DNA from: Streptomyces sp. col6
GTDB lineage: Bacteria; Actinomycetota; Actinomycetes; Streptomycetales; Streptomycetaceae
Assembly: GCF_008042035.1 (NCBI RefSeq)
Contig: NZ_RDBL01000006.1
Location: 580,820 to 644,819 of the forward strand
Reading direction: 5' to 3'
DNA: 64,000 nucleotides
The notes under the pieces: generated by a model
Database searches by the model: none
What the model saw: the letters and a program-made list of their open reading frames with translations, nothing else
What the model was told of the DNA's origin: nothing
Part shown: in pieces, positions 44,124 to 51,857 of the stretch
Position numbering within the stretch: the first letter of the stretch is position 1
How the letters are laid out: the number at the start of each line of letters is the position of its first letter
Translations under genes and position numbers: made by a program

Positions 44124-44369
44124 ATGAAGCTCAGCCGCCCGGTGTCCTGGTTCCTGCTCGCCTTCGGGGCGTGGTCGTGGGTCATCTGGGTCACCTTCGC
44201 TAAAAACTTGTGGAAGGACGGCAGCGGCCTCGCCTTCGACGACGCCGGTGACCCGACCGCGTACTTCTGGGTGCATCTGCTGCTCGCCATCACGTCCTTT
44301 CTTCTGGGGACGGCCGTGGGATGGATCGGGTTCCGGGGCGTCAGGGCCCTGCGCACCGAGAAGGCTTGA
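44124..44369 (+). CDS. SCO4848-type small membrane protein
   Basis: Protein of 81 residues with two membrane helices: RPVSWFLLAFGAWSWVIWVTF and AYFWVHLLLAITSFLLGTAVGWIGF. The loop between them is WKDGSGLAFDDAGDPT. I recognise it as the SCO4848-family membrane protein; no function is known. Divergent from the carboxypeptidase gene and 65 bases before the phosphoesterase gene, which it may accompany in one transcript. Confidence 0.83.
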   Translation: MKLSRPVSWFLLAFGAWSWVIWVTFAKNLWKDGSGLAFDDAGDPTAYFWVHLLLAITSFLLGTAVGWIGFRGVRALRTEKA

Positions 44370-44434
44370 AAGCGTCGGCCCCGTCCGTGGGTCGAATCGG
44401 GCGATACAGGGGCGAACGGGGCTAAGGGGCAGCC

Positions 44435-45718
44435 GTGCGGATCGTGGGGTTCACTCTGGTGGCGGTCGCGGTGCTCGCGCTGCTCGTGGCCGTCCACCGC
44501 TATGTGTGGCGCCGGTTCGTCGGTGACACCACGACACCCGGCAGCCCATGGCGGCGGGCCGGCACGATCGCCGCGTACGTGCTGCCGCTCCTCAGCGTCG
44601 GTGCCCTGGTCTCCGGCCGTGCGGGTGCGCCCTTCCGCATCCAGCAGGTGCTGGCCTGGCCGGGGTTCCTCTGGCTCGCCGCGCTGCTCTATCTGACGCT
44701 CGCGCTGCTGGTGGGCGAGGCCGTGCGCCCGCTGCTGCGCCGGTGGCTCGCGCGCCGGGCGGCCGCCGCGCCGGAGCCCGAACCGGAACCCGCGCCCGTG
44801 TCCGTACCCGCGTCCGCGCCGGAGGCCGCCCCCGTGACGGAGCCGGCCCCCGGACCCGTACCGGAACCCGCCCGCGGGTCCGCCCCCGGCGACCCGTCGC
44901 GGCGGCTGTTCGTGGCGCGGGCCGTCGGGGGCGCCGCCGCGGCCGCCGGGTTCGGGACCGTCGGCTACGGGACGTACGGGGTGCTGCGCGGGCCCCGGGT
45001 GAAACGGGTCACCGTGCCGCTCGCCCGGCTGCCCCGGTCCGCGCACGGATTCCGGATCGCCGTCGTCAGCGATATTCACCTGGGCCCGATCCTGGGCCGG
45101 TCCCATACGCAACGGATCGTGGACGCCGTCAACCGGACGCAGCCCGATCTCGTCGCGGTCGTCGGTGATCTGGTCGACGGATCGGTGGACGATCTCGGTC
45201 CGGCCGCCGAACCGCTCGCCGCTCTCCGTGCCCGGCACGGCGCGTTCTTTGTCACCGGCAATCACGAGTACTACTCCGGTGCGGCCCAATGGGTTGATCA
45301 CATAAGGGAATTGGGACTGCATCCGCTGGAGAACGCGCGGGTGGAGACCGGCGGTTTCGATCTGGCCGGGGTCAATGACATCGGTGGCGAGAGCGAAGGG
45401 CAGGGCCCGGATTTCGCCCGCGCCCTCGGCGACCGCGATCCCGGCCGCGCGGCCGTGCTCCTGGCCCACCAGCCGGTGGTCATCGACGAGGCCGTCGAAT
45501 ACGGCGTCGACCTGCAGCTCTCCGGGCACACCCACGGCGGCCAGCTCTGGCCCGGCAACTACATCGCGGAGCTGTCGAATCCCACGGTCGCCGGACTCGA
45601 ACGCTACGGCGACACCCAGCTCTACGTCACACGCGGCGCCGGTGCCTGGGGCCCGCCCGTGCGGGTCGGAGCACCCTCCGACATCACCGTCGTCGAGCTC
45701 GCGTCCCGGCAGGCCTAA
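44435..45718 (+). CDS. membrane-anchored metallophosphoesterase
   Basis: Calcineurin-like phosphoesterase of 427 residues. The N-terminus has up to three or four membrane segments (IVGFTLVAVAVLALLVAVHRY, AAYVLPLLSVGALVSG, FLWLAALLYLTLALLVGEAV) followed by a Pro/Glu-rich linker (about 110-150) and a probable Tat-like or anchor segment (SRRLFVARAVGGAAAAAGFG). The phosphoesterase domain (about 195-425) has all metal motifs: VVSDIHLGP, VGDLVDGS, GNHEYYSG, AHQPV and SGHTHGGQLWP. It acts on the outer face of the membrane. The substrate is unknown, perhaps a phospholipid or wall precursor. Start GTG at 44435 follows AAGGGG. Confidence 0.9.
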   Translation: MRIVGFTLVAVAVLALLVAVHRYVWRRFVGDTTTPGSPWRRAGTIAAYVLPLLSVGALVSGRAGAPFRIQQVLAWPGFLWLAALLYLTLALLVGEAVRPLLRRWLARRAAAAPEPEPEPAPVSVPASAPEAAPVTEPAPGPVPEPARGSAPGDPSRRLFVARAVGGAAAAAGFGTVGYGTYGVLRGPRVKRVTVPLARLPRSAHGFRIAVVSDIHLGPILGRSHTQRIVDAVNRTQPDLVAVVGDLVDGSVDDLGPAAEPLAALRARHGAFFVTGNHEYYSGAAQWVDHIRELGLHPLENARVETGGFDLAGVNDIGGESEGQGPDFARALGDRDPGRAAVLLAHQPVVIDEAVEYGVDLQLSGHTHGGQLWPGNYIAELSNPTVAGLERYGDTQLYVTRGAGAWGPPVRVGAPSDITVVELASRQA

Positions 45719-45940
45719 GTGCCTGCGCGGACGTTCCGGAATGGCTGATCCGGTGACCGGTGGTGAACCCTCTGTATTCGAGGTAACGGGCAGAAGGTTT
45801 CGACTGACCAACAATTGACTGTGAGCCTCTGATCTCCCCTTCCAGATGTGAAAATCGTGTGATTGGCTGAGCGCGAACGTGCGGTGATCTGCGTATCTGA
45901 GCGCGACACCGAGGTGGGGCAGTTAAGGGAGAGCACGTCA
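45719..45940 (+). promoter_or_regulatory. AT-richer upstream region of the solute-binding-protein gene
   Basis: 222 bases, clearly less GC-rich than the surroundings, holding several possible -35 boxes (TTGACT at 45815-45820, TTGGCT at 45862-45867) without a -10 that I can fix. AAGGGAGAG precedes the ATG at 45941. No gene is seen. Confidence 0.35.
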
Positions 45941-47494
45941 ATGCGGTCGATCCGGCTACGGATTCTCGCGATTTTCGCGGTATTGGTCATCGCAGGCGTG
46001 GTCGCCTGGCAACTGCTTCCCTCGGAGGAGGGCGACTCCGACCCGGTCGTCGTCGGCACGACCGACGCGGTGACCTCGCTCGACCCGGCGGGCGCCTACG
46101 ACGCCGGTTCCTGGGCGATGTACAGCAACGTCTACCAGTCGCTGATGACGTTCAAGTCCGGGGCGATCGTGCCCGAGCCGGACGCCGCCGAGAGCTGCGG
46201 CTTCATCGGCGGGAAGCTGCAGACGTACCAGTGCAAGCTCCGTGACGACCTGACGTTCTCGGACGGCAAGGACGTCACCGCCGAGGACGTCAAGTACTCG
46301 TTCGACCGGATGCTGGAGATCAAGACGGACGTCGGTCCCTCGGTCCTCTTCCCCAGCCTGAAGAACGTGGTCGTCGACGGGCGGGTCATCACCTTCAACC
46401 TCTCCTCGCGTGACGCGACCTTCCCGCAGAAGATCGCCACCGGCGCCGGCGCGATCGTCGAGAAGGACGCCTACGCGGAGCACAAGCTGCGCAACGACAA
46501 CAAGGTGACGGGCTCCGGTCCGTACGTCCTGAAGTCGTACGAGCCCGGCGTCAAGGCCGAACTCGTGCCGAACTCGCGGTACAAGGGAGCGCTCAAGGAG
46601 ACCGGCGGCCCGGTCACCGTGCGCTACTACAAGGAGTCGGAGGACCTCCTCGCGGCCTGGAACTCCGGCCAGGTCGAGGTCACTCACCGTCAGCTCCCGC
46701 CGGCCACGCTCGCGAGCCTGAACCCGGGCGACACCGACAAGCGCGTCACCGAGGCCGACAGCGCCGAGATCCGCAACCTCGTCTTCAACGTCCGCAAGGA
46801 CTCCCCGCTCGCCGACCGCCGGGTCCGCCAGGCCATCGCGGCGGTCATCGACCGCGGTCCGCTGGTGAGCGACGTCTACAAGGGCACCGTCGACCCGCTC
46901 TACTCGCTGATCCCGCAGGGCACCATCGGGCACAGCACCCCGTTCTTCGACGCCTACCCCTCGCCGGACGCCAAGCGCGCGAAGGCGCTCATGGAGGAGG
47001 CGGGCGCCCAGACGCCGCTGCCGGTCACCTTCGCCTACCGCGACGGCGACCAGTACATCGAGGAGACGAAGGAGATCCAGCGGCAGCTGAACGCCACCGG
47101 GCTGTTCAAGGTCAAGATCAAGGCCGTCGAGTGGACCCGGTTCCAGAAGGGCTACGCGAACGGCGAGTACGACATGTACACCGTCGGCTGGCTCCCGGAC
47201 TACCCGGACCCCGACACCTTCAGCCAGCCGCTCGTCGGCCGCGACAGCAGCCTTCACAACGGTTACACCAGCAAGAAGATGGACCAGCTGATCAGCTCCA
47301 CGCTGCAGTACAGCGACCGCAGTCGGGCCTCGGCGGACTTCAAGGCGCTCCAGAAGCTGGTCGGCGAGGACGTGCCGCTGGTGCCGCTGTGGCAGAAGAA
47401 GGACTACGTCGTCGCCAAGGCCGACATCTCCGGTTCGCAGTACCTCTCCGACGGCACGGGCGTGTGGCGCCTGTGGGAGCTCGGCCGGATCTGA
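45941..47494 (+). CDS. ABC transporter solute-binding protein, family 5 (peptide type)
   Basis: Extracytoplasmic solute-binding protein of 517 residues, cluster C (DppA/OppA-like). An N-terminal membrane or signal segment (LRILAIFAVLVIAGVVAWQLL) lacks a Cys lipobox, so it may be an uncleaved anchor. The SBP_bac_5 domain starts DPVVVGTTDAVTSLDPAGAYDAGSW and includes DDLTFSDGKDVTAEDVKYSFDRML and WLPDYPDPDTFSQPLVG. No permease or ATPase gene adjoins it, so it either serves a transporter encoded elsewhere or acts as a sensor. ATG at 45941 follows AAGGGAGAG. Confidence 0.9.
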   Translation: MRSIRLRILAIFAVLVIAGVVAWQLLPSEEGDSDPVVVGTTDAVTSLDPAGAYDAGSWAMYSNVYQSLMTFKSGAIVPEPDAAESCGFIGGKLQTYQCKLRDDLTFSDGKDVTAEDVKYSFDRMLEIKTDVGPSVLFPSLKNVVVDGRVITFNLSSRDATFPQKIATGAGAIVEKDAYAEHKLRNDNKVTGSGPYVLKSYEPGVKAELVPNSRYKGALKETGGPVTVRYYKESEDLLAAWNSGQVEVTHRQLPPATLASLNPGDTDKRVTEADSAEIRNLVFNVRKDSPLADRRVRQAIAAVIDRGPLVSDVYKGTVDPLYSLIPQGTIGHSTPFFDAYPSPDAKRAKALMEEAGAQTPLPVTFAYRDGDQYIEETKEIQRQLNATGLFKVKIKAVEWTRFQKGYANGEYDMYTVGWLPDYPDPDTFSQPLVGRDSSLHNGYTSKKMDQLISSTLQYSDRSRASADFKALQKLVGEDVPLVPLWQKKDYVVAKADISGSQYLSDGTGVWRLWELGRI

Positions 47495-47522
47495 TCCGTA
47501 CGGCAACGGCGCACGCGGGCGG

Positions 47523-48248
47523 TCAGGACTTCTCCGGTCCTGCCGCCCGCTTCGTCGTTCCCGGCATGAACTCGTCCAGCACCTCGTGCACCTGGCGCAC
47601 CAGCGGCCGCAGTACCCGGAACCGGGACAGCGCCACCGCGCGGGCGGCGATCGGGACGGTGCGCGCGACGAGCCGGCGGCTGCGTTCCGCGCCCTGGGTC
47701 CGGTCGTACACCCAGAACAGCACCAGGCCCATATGCATGAGCCACATCAACTCCGGGAGCTGCGGGCCCAGTTCGGGGTCGGTCCGGGTGGTGGAGCCGG
47801 TCAGGCACTCCTCGTGGAGGGCGATGACCGCCTCGCGGGCGGCGGCCGACTCCGCCGAGAACGGGCTGAGCGGGCTCTCGGGGTCGGCGGCGTTCTTGAA
47901 GAACTGGGTGGCGAAGGGGCGGTACGGCTCCGCCACGTCCAGCCACGCGAGGAGCACCCCGCGCATCCGCGCCGCGAGGTCCTTCTCGCCGTCCAGGACC
48001 GGCCGCACCGCCGCCGCGTGCTCGGCGGCGAGCCGGTCGTAGAAGCCCTGGACCAGGTGCTCCTTGGACGAGAAGTAGTAGTAGGCGTTGCCCACGGAGA
48101 CGCCGGCCTCCTGGGCGATGGCCCGCATCGTCGTCCGGTCGAAACCGCGCTCCTGGAAGAGCCGGAGTGCGGTTTCGAGGATCAGGGCACGGGTCTGCTC
48201 GCTCTTGGGGGCCTTGACCGCCTTGGCGTCCTTCTCTTCCTTCACCAC
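47523..48248 (-). CDS. TetR-family transcriptional regulator
   Basis: Repressor of about 241 residues. The N-terminal TetR helix-turn-helix is at about 20-65 (TRALILETALRLFQERGFDRTTMRAIAQEAGVSVGNAYYYFSSKEHLVQGFYDRL; partial quote). The C-terminal ligand/dimer domain has FATQFFKNAADPESPLSPFS. Two adjacent GTG codons (48248, 48245) are possible starts. It lies 28 bases downstream of the MFS gene on the same strand, so they may be co-transcribed. The ligand is unknown. Confidence 0.9.
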   Translation of the reverse strand: MVKEEKDAKAVKAPKSEQTRALILETALRLFQERGFDRTTMRAIAQEAGVSVGNAYYYFSSKEHLVQGFYDRLAAEHAAAVRPVLDGEKDLAARMRGVLLAWLDVAEPYRPFATQFFKNAADPESPLSPFSAESAAAREAVIALHEECLTGSTTRTDPELGPQLPELMWLMHMGLVLFWVYDRTQGAERSRRLVARTVPIAARAVALSRFRVLRPLVRQVHEVLDEFMPGTTKRAAGPEKS

Positions 48249-48276
48249 GGGCCCGAGCGTATCCGGGTCGCGCCCC

Positions 48277-49530
48277 CTACCCGGCCGCGGGCGTCCCCGC
48301 CGGTGCCCCGGCCTCGTGCGCCTTCCCGGCGGCGGGGGCCCCGAAGCGCCGCACGCCCGGCACGGCGGCGGTGCCCGCGCAGGCCGCACCGGCCACCAGA
48401 CCGGCCACCGCGAGCGGGATCTCCGCGTCCCAGGCGGAGGCGGCGAGCGGGGCGAGGGCGTAGCCGAGCGGCATCGCGGCGAAGGACAGCAGCCAGTCGT
48501 ACGAGGTCACCCGGGCCAGGGTGTGCGCGGGTATGGCGGACTGGACGGCGGTCTCCCAGACCGGGTTGAGGAAGCCGAGACCGGCCATGGCGATCCCGTA
48601 CGCGGCGAGGGACACCGCCATGGGCGCGTGCCCGGCCAGCAGGCAGAGCGGCAGGAAGTACAGCGAACCGGCCAGGTTGGCGGCGAGGACCGGGCGGCGC
48701 GGCCGGACCCGGCCGGCCACCAGCGAACCGAGCAGCAGACCGACCGCGCCGGTCTGGAGCAGCACGACCCAGCTCCCCTTGCCGCCGGGGCCGTTGAGGA
48801 AGAGGGCCGGGCCGAGCGTCATCAGTGTGGCCGATGCGCCGTTCCAGACGGCGTGCGCGATCAGGCTCGTCCAGTACCAGTCGCGGCTGCGGACCTCGGT
48901 CCAGCCCTCCTTGAGGTCGCTGAGCAGAGAGCGCCGGGGGATCGGTACATGCCGGACCCGGATCACGTACAGCAGGGCGGCGCTGACCGCGAAGCTCGCG
49001 CCGTCCAGCACGAAGGCCCAGCCCGGTCCCGCCGTGAGGATCAGGACACCGGCGACGGCGGGCCCGCCGATCCGGGCGGCCCCGGAGACCACCGCCATCA
49101 GGGAGTTGGCCCGCAGCAGTCCCGCCTCGTCCACGGTGCCCCGGATCAGCGGGGACGAGGTCGGCATCGCGAAGGCCCCGGCGGCGCCGCCGACCGCCTC
49201 GGCGAGGGCGATCTGCCAGAGGGCCGGGGTGCCGGACAGCAGTTCGGCGCCGACGAAGAGCTGGGTGGCGCACCGCACGAGGTCGGTGGTCAGGGCCACC
49301 GTGCGCGCGTTGAAGCGGTCGCCGACAACCCCGCCGAGCGGGAGCAGCAGCAGCTTGGGCACCATCGCGCACGCCAGGACCAGGGCGAGGGCCCCGGTGG
49401 AGCCGGTGGCCAGGTAGACGGCGAGGGTGAGCGCGGCCGGGATCGCCGCGTCGCCCAGCATCGACAGGGACCGTCCGATGAAGAGCAGCCGGAAGGAGCG
49501 TGTGCGTAAGGGATGAGCCGTGGAAGCCAT
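48277..49530 (-). CDS. MFS transporter
   Basis: Major facilitator superfamily protein of about 417 residues with about 10-12 membrane helices. The N-terminal signature is SFRLLFIGRSLSMLGDAAIPAALTLAVY, followed by VPKLLLLPLGGVVGDRFNARTVALTTDLVR (the conserved loop 2-3 motif G-x-x-x-D-R). It looks like an exporter of the MdfA/enterobactin-exporter-like DHA group. ATG at 49530. The divergent MarR gene and two palindromic operators in the shared promoter point to induction when a toxic or signal compound binds MarR. Confidence 0.9.
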   Translation of the reverse strand: MASTAHPLRTRSFRLLFIGRSLSMLGDAAIPAALTLAVYLATGSTGALALVLACAMVPKLLLLPLGGVVGDRFNARTVALTTDLVRCATQLFVGAELLSGTPALWQIALAEAVGGAAGAFAMPTSSPLIRGTVDEAGLLRANSLMAVVSGAARIGGPAVAGVLILTAGPGWAFVLDGASFAVSAALLYVIRVRHVPIPRRSLLSDLKEGWTEVRSRDWYWTSLIAHAVWNGASATLMTLGPALFLNGPGGKGSWVVLLQTGAVGLLLGSLVAGRVRPRRPVLAANLAGSLYFLPLCLLAGHAPMAVSLAAYGIAMAGLGFLNPVWETAVQSAIPAHTLARVTSYDWLLSFAAMPLGYALAPLAASAWDAEIPLAVAGLVAGAACAGTAAVPGVRRFGAPAAGKAHEAGAPAGTPAAG

Positions 49531-49544
49531 GGGCGGCAATTTAT

Positions 49545-49556
49545 TTCGGTTCCGAA
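49545..49556. promoter_or_regulatory. MarR operator 1
   Basis: TTCGG-TT-CCGAA, an inverted repeat of 5 bp arms with a 2-base spacer, lying 14 bases upstream of the MFS start. A second, near-identical site lies 30 bp away, centre to centre. Confidence 0.7.
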
Positions 49557-49573
49557 GTATCCGTCAACGAGAT

Positions 49574-49587
49574 TTTCGGTCCCGAAA
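49574..49587. promoter_or_regulatory. MarR operator 2, over the marR promoter
   Basis: TTTCGG-TC-CCGAAA, 6-bp arms with a 2-base spacer. It covers the position expected for the -35 box of the marR promoter (its -10 TAGGCT is at 49605-49610), so bound MarR would block its own gene as well as the MFS gene. Confidence 0.72.
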
Positions 49588-49617
49588 GGTCCAGGGGTGC
49601 CGCGTAGGCTGAGGCGC

Positions 49618-50127
49618 ATGGAGCTACGCGACTGGACCGACGGGCATGTCGAGCGGTGGAGACCCGTGCTTCCCGAGCTCGATCCGGACATCGAGGGCGC
49701 GGTGACCCGGATGAAGAAGCTCTCCGTCCATCTGCGCCGGGTGCGCGAGCAGTCGCTCGTCGACTTCGACCTGGACCGGCAGGAGTTCGACACCCTGCAC
49801 AAGCTCGCCGGACGCGGCGGCACGGCGGCCCCGTCCGAACTGGCCGCCGACCTCGACCTCGCCCCCGCCTCCGTCACCGGCCGGCTGGACGCGCTGGAAC
49901 GCCGCGCGTTCGTCCGGCGCACCCCGTCCACGACGGACCGGCGCCGCGTCGACGTCCAGCTGACCGACGAGGGCCGGGCGACCTGGCTCGGTGCGATGGG
50001 CATCCTCGGACACGAGGAGGAACGGCTGCTCGGCGTCCTGGACAAGGGCGAACGGGCCCTGCTCAACGACATGCTGCGCCGGATCATGGTGGTCGCCGAG
50101 GACCGGGGCGGCGCCGCCTGGGACTGA
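49618..50127 (+). CDS. MarR-family transcriptional regulator
   Basis: Winged-helix repressor of 169 residues. The DNA-binding part lies at about 60-130 (LHKLAGRGGTAAPSELAADLDLAPASVTGRLDALERRAFVRRT, then STTDRRRVDVQLTDEGRA). The N-terminal helix (VERWRPVLPELDPDIEGAVTRM) and the C-terminal helix dimerise. ATG at 49618 starts only 8 bases after the -10 TAGGCT (49605-49610), so the transcript is likely leaderless or nearly so. It is divergent from the MFS exporter and presumably represses it and itself through the two palindromes. Confidence 0.93.
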   Translation: MELRDWTDGHVERWRPVLPELDPDIEGAVTRMKKLSVHLRRVREQSLVDFDLDRQEFDTLHKLAGRGGTAAPSELAADLDLAPASVTGRLDALERRAFVRRTPSTTDRRRVDVQLTDEGRATWLGAMGILGHEEERLLGVLDKGERALLNDMLRRIMVVAEDRGGAAWD

Positions 50128-50128
50128 G

Positions 50129-50932
50129 TCAGCCCTTCGGGGAGTCCTCCTCCGGCCGCCCCCGCGCCATCTGCCGGGCGAGCTCCTCCCTGATGCCCTC
50201 GGGGCCGAGCGCCAGCAGCTCGGCCACCGCCTCGTCCCACCCCCGGGCCGCCCGTTCCACCGCGTCCCGGAAGCCCCGCCGCAACGGGCCCCCGGCCAGC
50301 AGCAGGACGACGGCGGCGACCGGACGCAGCAGCCAACGGCCGCGCACCGAGGCCGCCGCCTCCACCAGCCAGCGGCCGTCCTCCGCGCGCCGGGGCCGCA
50401 GATACAGCCGCGCCTCGCCCAGCAGATGCTTCACCCGTGCCCTCGCGGGGGCACGCGCGTCCGGCGGCGCGCCGGGCACAAGCGCCGCCGCGTCCCACCA
50501 CGCGGCCAGATCGACCCGCGCCCGTCCCGAGCCCCGCTGGATCGCCCCCGAGCCGTCCGGCCCCCACATCCGCCCCCGCGCATCGAGCAGCCGGGGCCGG
50601 TCCGGGGAGGTCAGCCGCAGCGTCAGCCGGCCGTTCAGGTCCGGCGCGCTCACCTGCTGCTCCACCTCGACGGCACTTGTGCGCCGCCACTCGCGTACGC
50701 CCAGCGTCATGCGCTCCGCGTCGTCGGGCCGGCCGATCTCGTACCGCGCGCCGGGTGTGAGGTGACGGCCCTTCACCAGCCGCAGACCGTCGGCCGGCTG
50801 CCCGTCCGGCATGAGCACGCTCTGCCCACGCACCCGGCTGGATTCGGCCGCGTCCCAGAGCAACGAGGCCAGTTCACCGGCCAGTTCGGGGCCCACGGCC
50901 AGGACGGTGACGGAATGCCTCAGGACGGTCAT
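50129..50932 (-). CDS. hypothetical cytoplasmic or weakly membrane-bound protein
   Basis: Protein of 267 residues that I do not recognise. The N-terminal half is strand-like with DGLRLVKGRHLTPGARYEIG, WRRTSAVEVEQQVSAPDLNGRLTLRL and MWGPDGSGAIQRGSGRARVDL. About residues 180-215 hold a hydrophobic stretch (LLRPVAAVVLLLAGGPL) that may be a membrane helix or buried. The C-terminus is helical and acidic/basic (ELLALGPEGIREELARQMARG). It ends 1 base after marR's stop, convergent, and starts near the sdhB terminator. Codon use is ordinary for the window, so it is probably a real gene. Confidence 0.65.
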   Translation of the reverse strand: MTVLRHSVTVLAVGPELAGELASLLWDAAESSRVRGQSVLMPDGQPADGLRLVKGRHLTPGARYEIGRPDDAERMTLGVREWRRTSAVEVEQQVSAPDLNGRLTLRLTSPDRPRLLDARGRMWGPDGSGAIQRGSGRARVDLAAWWDAAALVPGAPPDARAPARARVKHLLGEARLYLRPRRAEDGRWLVEAAASVRGRWLLRPVAAVVLLLAGGPLRRGFRDAVERAARGWDEAVAELLALGPEGIREELARQMARGRPEEDSPKG

Positions 50933-51030
50933 CGCAGGGCCGCCGCGTACGGATCGGTCGCCTTCACAACGCTTCCCCCGCTCTCGTGCCGGCTCCGCAC
51001 GACGGTACCGCCCGGGGCGGCGGGCACGGC

Positions 51031-51066
51031 AAGAGGCCCGGTCCCCCGCGGGGGACCGGGCCTCTT
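51031..51066. terminator. terminator of the sdh operon
   Basis: Perfect 17-bp inverted repeat (51031-51047 with 51050-51066) starting with AAGAGGCCCGG, 14 bases after the sdhB stop on minus. Confidence 0.85.
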
Positions 51067-51080
51067 CAGGTGCTCGGGGA

Positions 51081-51857
51081 TCAGAAGCGACGCGTGATCA
51101 GGGCGCGCTTGACCTCCTGGATCGCCTTGGTGACCTCGATGCCACGCGGGCAGGCGTCCGTGCAGTTGAAGGTGGTGCGGCAACGCCACACACCGTCACG
51201 GTCGTTGAGGATCTCCAGGCGCTGCTCGCCGCCCTCGTCGCGAGAGTCGAAGATGAAGCGGTGCGCGTTGACGATCGCCGCCGGGCCGAAGTACTGGCCG
51301 TCGTTCCAGAACACCGGGCACGAGGACGTGCACGCGGCGCACAGGATGCACTTGGTGGTGTCGTCGAAGCGCTCGCGGTCCTCGGGGGACTGCAGACGCT
51401 CGCGGGTCGGCTCGTTCCCCTTGGTGATGAGGAAGGGCATGACGTCGCGGTAGGCCTGGAAGAACGGGTCCATGTCGACCACCAGGTCCTTGAGGACCGT
51501 GAGGCCCTTGATGGCCTCGATCGTGATCGGCTTCTCCGGGCTCAGGTCCTTGATCAGCGTCTTGCAGGCGAGCCTGTTCTTGCCGTTGATCCGCATGGCG
51601 TCCGAACCGCAGATGCCGTGCGCGCAGGAGCGGCGGAACGTGAGCGTCCCGTCCTGGTTCCACTTGATCTTGTGAAGGGCGTCGAGCACACGCTCCTTCG
51701 GGTCGATCTCGATCTGGAAGTCCTGCCACTGGGCCTCGTCGGAGACCTCCGGGTTGAACCGCCGGATGCGGAACGTGGCCGTGATGTACGGCGAGTCGGC
51801 GAAGCCGGCCTCGGGCTCGGGAGCCTTGTCGGCCTTGTCCAGGGTGGGTGTAGCCAT
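51081..51857 (-). CDS. sdhB: succinate dehydrogenase iron-sulfur subunit
   Basis: Iron-sulfur subunit of 258 residues of respiratory complex II, passing electrons from SdhA flavin to quinone. The [2Fe-2S] ligand region is SCAHGICGSDAMRINGKNRLAC. The C-terminal ferredoxin part has CILCAACTSSCPVFW and CRTTFNCTDACPRGI for the [4Fe-4S] and [3Fe-4S] clusters. Its ATG shares one base with the sdhA stop (TGATG), so translation is coupled. It is the last gene of sdhCDAB. Confidence 0.97.
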   Translation of the reverse strand: MATPTLDKADKAPEPEAGFADSPYITATFRIRRFNPEVSDEAQWQDFQIEIDPKERVLDALHKIKWNQDGTLTFRRSCAHGICGSDAMRINGKNRLACKTLIKDLSPEKPITIEAIKGLTVLKDLVVDMDPFFQAYRDVMPFLITKGNEPTRERLQSPEDRERFDDTTKCILCAACTSSCPVFWNDGQYFGPAAIVNAHRFIFDSRDEGGEQRLEILNDRDGVWRCRTTFNCTDACPRGIEVTKAIQEVKRALITRRF

